The translations under genes and the position numbers were made by a program. The notes below the pieces were generated by a model. It saw only the letters and a list, made by a program, of their open reading frames with translations. It was not told where the DNA came from and searched no databases. From assembly GCF_040358985.1 (NCBI RefSeq), contig NZ_CP132933.1, positions 1-64,000 of the forward strand: a stretch of 64,000 nucleotides of DNA. The letters run 5' to 3'. This document shows positions 59,146 through 64,000 of this stretch, piece after piece. Position 1 is the first letter of the stretch; each line of letters opens with the position of its first letter. This stretch comes from Tunturibacter empetritectus. Its GTDB lineage: Bacteria > Acidobacteriota > Terriglobia > Terriglobales > Acidobacteriaceae.

Positions 59146-59865
59146 TCAATCTACCTTCTTCCACAAGGTGTCACTGTCTTCATACCGCACGACAAAGCCG
59201 TTCACTTTACCTGCCGCGTCTCGCAGAAAGACCTTGCGCACGCGAGGAATACCCGGCGAAAACAGTATGTCGCGTGTCTCAGCCCTCAGTTCAGTTTCTG
59301 GGCCATCTGGACGCTTTGCGAGAATATGATCACCGTCTCGGCGAATCGTGTAGGTGACTGAATCTGAATGATAGGTGCCCGCAAGCTCGTCAATTTGGGC
59401 TTGTGAGAGCTGGATAGATGGCGGGTCGGAAGGTACATTTGTGATGTGGAGTACGCGTAGCTTCCAGGCGCCGTTCAAACGCTGCCATGTCTCTGTGAAG
59501 ATGTACCGGACCTTGCTCTCGTCTGTATCTTCGTGGAGAACGACAGCCGTATCACCCGCGCGAGTCAGCGTGTAAGTCTGTATTTGTAGTGGCTTAGAGG
59601 TCATTGGCACTAACTGCCGAAGAAAGACGTCTAGGTATGTAACGCCACCTTCCTCGTCGAGATAAAAGAAATCAGGTGCCGCAAATGTCTGCCACGCTGC
59701 GCGATTCGCCGTATGAACTGCCTTGAGCAAAATCTCATCACTCTTACGCAGTTGTGTTGCCAGATGTTGGTCAGGTCCGATCGTCTGTGAGGCATGTGAG
59801 CTTGAGGGTACAAATGAAACAGTCGCGGACACAATGGCAAGCAGGGACGAGCGAAGCGAGGACAT
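59146..59865 (-). CDS. Exported NTF2-like (DUF4440-type) protein
   Basis: The 239-residue product has a signal peptide (SLLAIVSATVSFVPSSSHA). It then has an NTF2-like fold: LRKSDEILLKAVHTANRAAWQTFAAPDFFYLDEEGGVTYLD, VVLHEDTDE, RYIFTETWQRLNGAWKLRVLHIT in outline. A C-terminal beta section (LAGTYHSDSVTYTIRRDGDHIL...GFVVRYEDSDTLWKKVD) is like domains found with serine hydrolase-like proteins. Function unknown. Located 28 bases downstream of the M61 gene's start in the opposite gene order (same strand), so probably co-transcribed with it. Start at the ATG at 59865 with AAAGG upstream. Confidence 0.75.
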   Translation of the reverse strand: MSSLRSSLLAIVSATVSFVPSSSHASQTIGPDQHLATQLRKSDEILLKAVHTANRAAWQTFAAPDFFYLDEEGGVTYLDVFLRQLVPMTSKPLQIQTYTLTRAGDTAVVLHEDTDESKVRYIFTETWQRLNGAWKLRVLHITNVPSDPPSIQLSQAQIDELAGTYHSDSVTYTIRRDGDHILAKRPDGPETELRAETRDILFSPGIPRVRKVFLRDAAGKVNGFVVRYEDSDTLWKKVD

Positions 59866-59921
59866 ATTAAATACCTTTACACCAAATGAAACGCCCGAGC
59901 CGTTACACATGCTCACCACAG

Positions 59922-60515
59922 CTAAGAGCCAAGCGCTGTCTTGTAGGCTCCTTCGAGTCCATCGGTCATGCGTAACATCATCCTCAGGTGCGCGAGCAAT
60001 GCCTGAGCCTGTATCTCGGCGGTTCGGGCTTCTGCTGGAGACATCGCCTGAATTCCCTCCCCATGCCCGACATAGGAAGAAAGCGACATCATCGACTCCA
60101 TCGTGGACGTTTGGAGTTGCGCCAATCGTGCCTGCTCGAAATAGGCTGCAGCGAATCGCTCGACCGTGGCGTAGTCAACTGTTCCAATCGCCCCAGTCAC
60201 TGAGGCTGTCTGCCAGTTGGCGTTCGTGAGAGATAGCACGGCTAAGCCGATCTTGACCTTCGAGCCGTCCACTGCGTGTCCGGCTTGTCTTTGTTCGAGA
60301 AGCACGACCGTGCCGGAGATGTTTTCTATCTCCGTCGGAATGGCGGCTCTCATTTCCTCCACTCCTTCATTGTTTTCTCGAAGCTCTTGTCGTATGCCCT
60401 CTTCGGCTGCGACGCGCATGTGTCTTTGGCGCGTCACCATCGCACCGCCGATGAGTCCTGCGATCAGAAGCGCCACAATCGCCACTAGGAATATTGGCGG
60501 CTTCAAGTTGTGCAT
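59922..60515 (-). CDS. Single-span membrane protein of unknown function (197 aa)
   Basis: The product has one membrane helix near the N-terminus (IFLVAIVALLIAGLIGGAMV) followed by a helical periplasmic-type domain containing many Glu, Ala and Met residues. No motif is recognised. The ATG at 60515 has AAAGGGA six bases upstream. It sits between the NTF2-like and DoxX-like genes, all on the minus strand. Confidence 0.65.
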   Translation of the reverse strand: MHNLKPPIFLVAIVALLIAGLIGGAMVTRQRHMRVAAEEGIRQELRENNEGVEEMRAAIPTEIENISGTVVLLEQRQAGHAVDGSKVKIGLAVLSLTNANWQTASVTGAIGTVDYATVERFAAAYFEQARLAQLQTSTMESMMSLSSYVGHGEGIQAMSPAEARTAEIQAQALLAHLRMMLRMTDGLEGAYKTALGS

Positions 60516-60650
60516 TGTCGTCCCTTTCATGTCGTTTGACGTGCTGTTCAGCCGGAAATGATCGGAAGCTGGCAAGAGGAGGGTTTTAGCAGGACTGATG
60601 GTGCCGCTAGTGGTGTGCTTGGAAAAAGCAAAAGGTGCCGAGTGTGTTCT

Positions 60651-61070
60651 TCATATCGACCACCTATTTGCGCGCAAGCGGCGTCTCAACCCATACGAGG
60701 CAACGACGAACGCCAGGACCAGAATTGGATCAAATTTCTCAAAGATACTTCCACCACCATTTAGCTGTGAGTAGAACGCCAGCAAGAGATTGATCACGAG
60801 ACCGGCATAAACCCACTCAGTCAATCGAGGTACATTGGGAATTAGAACGCCCACGCCACCAAGGATATGGGTAACGCCCAGCAGAGGGATGATATAGAGC
60901 GGATATCCGAGCTGCTGATGGGCATCCCTCCATTCGCCAGGATCGTGAATTAGATATAACCTTCCGAAATACAACCAGCTGAAGGCGACAAGGCCGGTTG
61001 TTACCATCGCGGCTATTCGAATTGCTCGACCTGCCTGCACAGATTTATCTTTTGTTTGTTCGGCTCTCAT
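60651..61070 (-). CDS. DoxX-like membrane protein
   Basis: The 139-residue protein has four membrane helices. The first half contains GLVAFSWLYFGRLYLI, and PLYIIPLLGVTHILGGVGVLIP is the typical DoxX_2-like pattern. Such proteins are often found with SDR and NmrA-type genes under redox regulators, as here. Function is not well known. The next gene downstream is a membrane protein on the same strand. Confidence 0.78.
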   Translation of the reverse strand: MRAEQTKDKSVQAGRAIRIAAMVTTGLVAFSWLYFGRLYLIHDPGEWRDAHQQLGYPLYIIPLLGVTHILGGVGVLIPNVPRLTEWVYAGLVINLLLAFYSQLNGGGSIFEKFDPILVLAFVVASYGLRRRLRANRWSI

Positions 61071-61209
61071 AGTGAAAGGATCCTCGTCTTCTGGTGGGAT
61101 GTGTTGGCCTTTCGACAGCGCGGAACCGGACCATCAGGCTTCCGGTTCCGCCCGTTGACGTGGGTGCCGCAGTTTTCCAAGAAACCGGGCTGATTTAGTT
61201 TGCTCGGGC

Positions 61210-62082
61210 TTACGCCTTGGCGGCGTTCTGTGCAGTTGTGAACACATCGCGTGCGGACGTCTTACCTGCTACGTGCTCGCTACCCGTGACTCCAAGGTCC
61301 ATCGATCCCGCGTTAACGCCCTCGTACAGTTCTTCGGCAGCCCCTGTGTGGCCCTTCGGAACGCCAAACTGCTGGAACGCATCCGCCCAGGCGGCACGTG
61401 GGAGCGCGAAGGCTTTTACGTCAAGTTTCAGGACTTCACCCAACTGTGCGGCCACCTCATCCGCACTTACCATCGAACCGAGTTCGATGACGCGCTGCCC
61501 TGACCACGCCGGCCCCGTGAGAAGCGTTGCCACCTCTGCGCCGATGTCGTCTGACGCAACCATGGTCGATTTCCGGTCAGTCGGATTGTAGAAGACCGGT
61601 AGTGTTCCGCCCTGGGCGGCCTGCAAGCCGAAAAGAAAGTTTTCGAAGAAGCCGCCTGCGCGCACGAATGCGACCGGAGAGGTCAGGTTGCGAAAACTCT
61701 GCTCCAAAAGTGCTAAGCCCGTGATCATCCCCAACCCGCTTTTTCTATCTGCGCCCATCGACGAGAGTGCTACCACCCGCGGGGGTACTGCGTTCGTCAG
61801 CGCCTCGACGTAGTTCGCTATCACGCCCTTTGCTTCTTTGAAATCAGGCGAGGGTGCCCATACAGCCGGCAGCATCACAAACGCGCCCGCAACACCTTTG
61901 AGCGCCGTCGCTATGGCTGTCCCATCGTTCCAGTCTCCCTCTACCAACTCCACGCCTTGGTCTGCCCACCTAGCCGCCTTTGCACGATCGCGCACAAGTG
62001 CTCGTACCTGTTTTCCTTGCTCCAGCAGATGACGCGCGGTGGCGCCGCCCACTTTTCCTGTAATGCCCATGACTAAATACAT
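61210..62082 (-). CDS. NmrA-family NAD(P)-binding protein
   Basis: The 290-residue protein opens with MYLVMGITGKVGGATARHLLEQGKQVRALVRD, the Rossmann glycine motif of NmrA/quinone-oxidoreductase-2-like proteins, followed by GVELVEGDWND and RVVALSSMGADRKSG. It probably binds NAD(P) to reduce a small ketone/quinone or to sense redox. The ATG at 62082 follows AAGGAG. It lies downstream of the cupin gene on the same strand. Confidence 0.88.
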   Translation of the reverse strand: MYLVMGITGKVGGATARHLLEQGKQVRALVRDRAKAARWADQGVELVEGDWNDGTAIATALKGVAGAFVMLPAVWAPSPDFKEAKGVIANYVEALTNAVPPRVVALSSMGADRKSGLGMITGLALLEQSFRNLTSPVAFVRAGGFFENFLFGLQAAQGGTLPVFYNPTDRKSTMVASDDIGAEVATLLTGPAWSGQRVIELGSMVSADEVAAQLGEVLKLDVKAFALPRAAWADAFQQFGVPKGHTGAAEELYEGVNAGSMDLGVTGSEHVAGKTSARDVFTTAQNAAKA

Positions 62083-62196
62083 GATTATGTTCTCCTTGTT
62101 TGTTGTTGAAGCGATATGGGGCCGTATCTTGCAGCCCCGTTTTTGCGTCGCGGGGCATCTCTTAGGTTCAAACGTGAACTCAAGAGACATCCCGTG

Positions 62197-62718
62197 CTAC
62201 GCGTGGTCTGCGACGAGAAATGTCTGGTTCTTTTCCATGGACATGGTCAACTTCTCGAAGTCGGCCTGGGTGAGTTGAGCAGGCAAGAAGTCTGCCCTGC
62301 CATCCGGATGTACCGCATCCTTCATCATTCGTTCATGGTGATACGTTGAGACACTCAGCACGCGACACGGACGCTCACTCTTATTGAAGAATGAGTGAGG
62401 CGCATTGGGTTGCACCATCAGACTCTCTCCGGCTTCACACGTATTCCACTCAGTGATACCTTGGTTGTTCCAATACGCGATCGACAGATCGCCTTCGAGC
62501 ACGTAGAAAAACTCTGCAAATGGGTGCCTATGAAGTGGAATACCCATGCCCGGCACAACCGTCATCTCAAAAATGGAAAAGGTGTAGCCCGTGTTTTCTC
62601 CCAGTGCCCTCCACAGCAACTGCATTGGCCCGATGTCCAGCGTCGGACCGCCTGTTTTGTTGTTCTTAATAACGTTGTGATGAATGACTTCTTCAAGCGG
62701 TGTGGGGAAGTGTGGCAT
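62197..62718 (-). CDS. Cupin-domain protein
   Basis: The 173-residue protein carries one cupin fold. The two motifs are PLHRHPFAEFFYVLEGDLSIAYW (H-x-H...E) and VQPNAPHSFFNKSERPCRVLSVSTYHHERMM in outline. Three histidines and a glutamate would bind a metal. It may be an enzyme or a small-molecule sensor. It precedes the NmrA gene with about 110 bases between. Confidence 0.85.
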   Translation of the reverse strand: MPHFPTPLEEVIHHNVIKNNKTGGPTLDIGPMQLLWRALGENTGYTFSIFEMTVVPGMGIPLHRHPFAEFFYVLEGDLSIAYWNNQGITEWNTCEAGESLMVQPNAPHSFFNKSERPCRVLSVSTYHHERMMKDAVHPDGRADFLPAQLTQADFEKLTMSMEKNQTFLVADHA

Positions 62719-62891
62719 AAGGCAATCCTTTCGTAAACGAAGTTGGCGATCTGGGCTAGATACAGACCTGGTGAGTTGCGCAGCTGGGCACCCCGCTAGT
62801 CCCGTGAGTTTCCACAGTGATCTGGCGCATCCTTACAGGGACGATCGCATCGCCTCGATGAGAGAGGTAGTTGATCCTCGCCGAAGTCTTG

Positions 62892-63518
62892 CTATGTGGT
62901 CGTGACCGTCACGGCCCGTCGCACATATTGGTGACTCTCCAGTTGCTGCACCATAAAGGCTGCCAGATCGGCCCGCCCGATTTTGTGAGCCTTCTCGCCG
63001 CCCTCCGTGCTCAGCACCCTGGCAATGCCGGTCTTCACATGGTCGGTCAACATCGGCGGCCGCACGAGCGTCCAGTCCAGGTTGCTGCCTTCGATCTTGG
63101 CCTCCATGCCCGCCTTGTCTACCAGCAGACCCTTCAAAAACGTCCGCATCAGTACGTGCTCGTTGAAGAAGCCGGCGTTCTTGACGCTCTCTCCCGCACC
63201 CACCACTGAAATCTTCAGTAGCCGACGCACGCCATTGCGCCGCATCGCGTCCACAATATTGTGTGCGGCTTTCGTTTCCATCGTCGTCACTTTCCAAGGC
63301 GTCTTGCCGCCCAACGCGTCGATGACCGCATCCTGTCCGGCAACTGCAACGTCGACAGCAGCCGCGTCCAGCACGTCTCCCGCAACAACTCTGACGTTCT
63401 CCTTCTTGTACTGCGAAGTACCTCGCACGAAAGCCGTCACCTTATGCCCGGCCGCAAGCGCCTCATTTACCAGCGCCTCGCCGCTCTTGCCCGCTGCTCC
63501 AATCACTAGAACTTTCAT
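62892..63518 (-). CDS. Atypical SDR (NAD(P)H-binding) protein
   Basis: The 208-residue product begins MKVLVIGAAGKSGEALVNEALAAGHKVTAFVRG, the GxxGxxG dinucleotide-binding motif of atypical SDRs (BVR-B/NmrA type), then VVAGDVLDAAAVDVAVAGQDAVIDALG. There is no classical Y-x3-K active site, so it may be a reductase of flavin/biliverdin type or a regulator. The ATG at 63518 has AAGGAG upstream. It lies upstream of the cupin and NmrA genes on the same strand. Confidence 0.88.
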   Translation of the reverse strand: MKVLVIGAAGKSGEALVNEALAAGHKVTAFVRGTSQYKKENVRVVAGDVLDAAAVDVAVAGQDAVIDALGGKTPWKVTTMETKAAHNIVDAMRRNGVRRLLKISVVGAGESVKNAGFFNEHVLMRTFLKGLLVDKAGMEAKIEGSNLDWTLVRPPMLTDHVKTGIARVLSTEGGEKAHKIGRADLAAFMVQQLESHQYVRRAVTVTTT

Positions 63519-64000
63519 CGCATTCTCCTTTTGCCGCGTATATGGCCGCCAATCCAAAGACGCGACCTAAGGATTAGAAGCGGATGATAACCGTTGGTTG
63601 CAAATTAATCACTGGTGGAAAAGCGCTGTAATTCACCCCCGCACACTCGTACACAGAACAACCGGAGATCATCCAGGAAACTCTCCGGGCCGCTTTTGTG
63701 GCGGAATTCTCACGCTTGTGCTTCAGTCTCTTGACCATCCGCCGAAAGCCAGTGTCACTTCCGAGTGTTCTGTCGGAACGACGACAGGATCGATCCAAGA
63801 TGGCGGGCACTTGGGGGGGATGAGCTTCGAAAAGCTCGCTTCAATTCATCAGCAGACCAACATTCTTAGTCAAGACTCCGCTGGAATGGGAACTCACTTC
63901 AGATCAGTACCGGATTGCGACGGGAAGTGTGGTCGTTACGTTATGAACCGGAAAGACCGACGGATCGAACGGGGGAGGTCCCAGCTTTCCACGCGTACCA
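63519..64000. other. Window end: no gene recognised
   Basis: The only open frame (63574-63810, minus) has no ribosome site, no family resemblance and a codon mix unlike the neighbours. The stretch probably holds the promoter of the atypical SDR gene and possibly the beginning of a gene that continues outside the window. Confidence 0.5.

Noticed and set aside
63574..63810. 78-aa minus-strand frame near the window end
   Set aside because: No ribosome site, odd composition and no resemblance to known proteins.

Overview
The window looks like part of a large conjugative plasmid, or a chromosomal segment containing an integrated one, from an acidobacterium, most likely class Terriglobia. The taxon is an inference. 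It rests on an 877-residue ADOP-type ABC permease beside its own PadR repressor (49.5-52.5 kb), a family typical of Acidobacteria, and on the general character of the proteins (M61-PDZ protease, TPR-CHAT protein, HME-RND copper pump). There are no rRNA or tRNA genes and no core ribosomal genes. No CRISPR array was seen.

Layout. (a) 1-1.3 kb: the start of an ATP-dependent DNA ligase (cut by the window edge), a small unknown gene and an SRAP (YedK/HMCES-type) DNA-repair gene. (b) 1.36-17.8 kb: one long minus-strand conjugation block. Read in transcription order it holds a Trb-type type IV secretion system (pilin, VirB3, VirB4, VirB9, VirB10, VirB5, VirB6, VirB8, VirB11), then a non-coding stretch with three copies of a GC-rich palindrome that is the best oriT candidate, then an accessory DNA-binding protein, the coupling protein, a MobF relaxase with an internal duplication, and a small lipoprotein that may be the entry-exclusion factor. 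(c) 18.1-24.5 kb: an XRE regulator, a sigma factor, a zinc-type membrane anti-sigma factor, an S41 peptidase and, on the other strand, a membrane-anchored TPR-CHAT (caspase-like) protein. This is the most interesting candidate for an undescribed signalling or defence system. (d) 24.5-28.5 kb: the plasmid core, with 11 iterons, an AT-rich tract, the initiator RepA, a palindrome-rich candidate centromere, ParA and its small partner. (e) 28.5-31 kb: a tyrosine recombinase, a DUF1016 PDDEXK nuclease and a coupled small Cys-rich protein. (f) 31.1-40.8 kb: a copper-resistance island (Cys/His-rich periplasmic protein, CusC, CusB, CusA, an ECF sigma factor with a Cys-rich tail, and a CopA-type P-ATPase). 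(g) 40.8-44 kb: a decayed region with a frameshifted cation-transporter remnant, a 183-bp transposase-less inverted-repeat element, a truncated gene and an RloC-like AAA ATPase. (h) 44.1-48.9 kb: minus-strand plasmid maintenance genes (SSB, RepB-type primase, a small zinc-type protein, a large ParB-like protein, an ArdC-type antirestriction protein). (i) 49.4-63.5 kb: chromosome-like cargo with ADOP/PadR, an AraC regulator, DUF4386, several NAD(P)-binding oxidoreductases, HxlR with a quinone reductase, an M61-PDZ protease with an altered zinc motif, DoxX and cupin proteins. Short related motifs recur between the genes at 49-57 kb.

How it fits together. Regions b, d and h supply transfer, replication, partition, single-strand binding, priming and antirestriction. 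Regions c, e, f, g and i are cargo (stress signalling, probable defence, copper resistance, redox enzymes). An imperfect direct repeat of about 65 bp lies at 18.49 kb and 45.80 kb and brackets the rep/par/cargo part of the element. All functional calls come from reading the translated sequence by eye. No database search was run.
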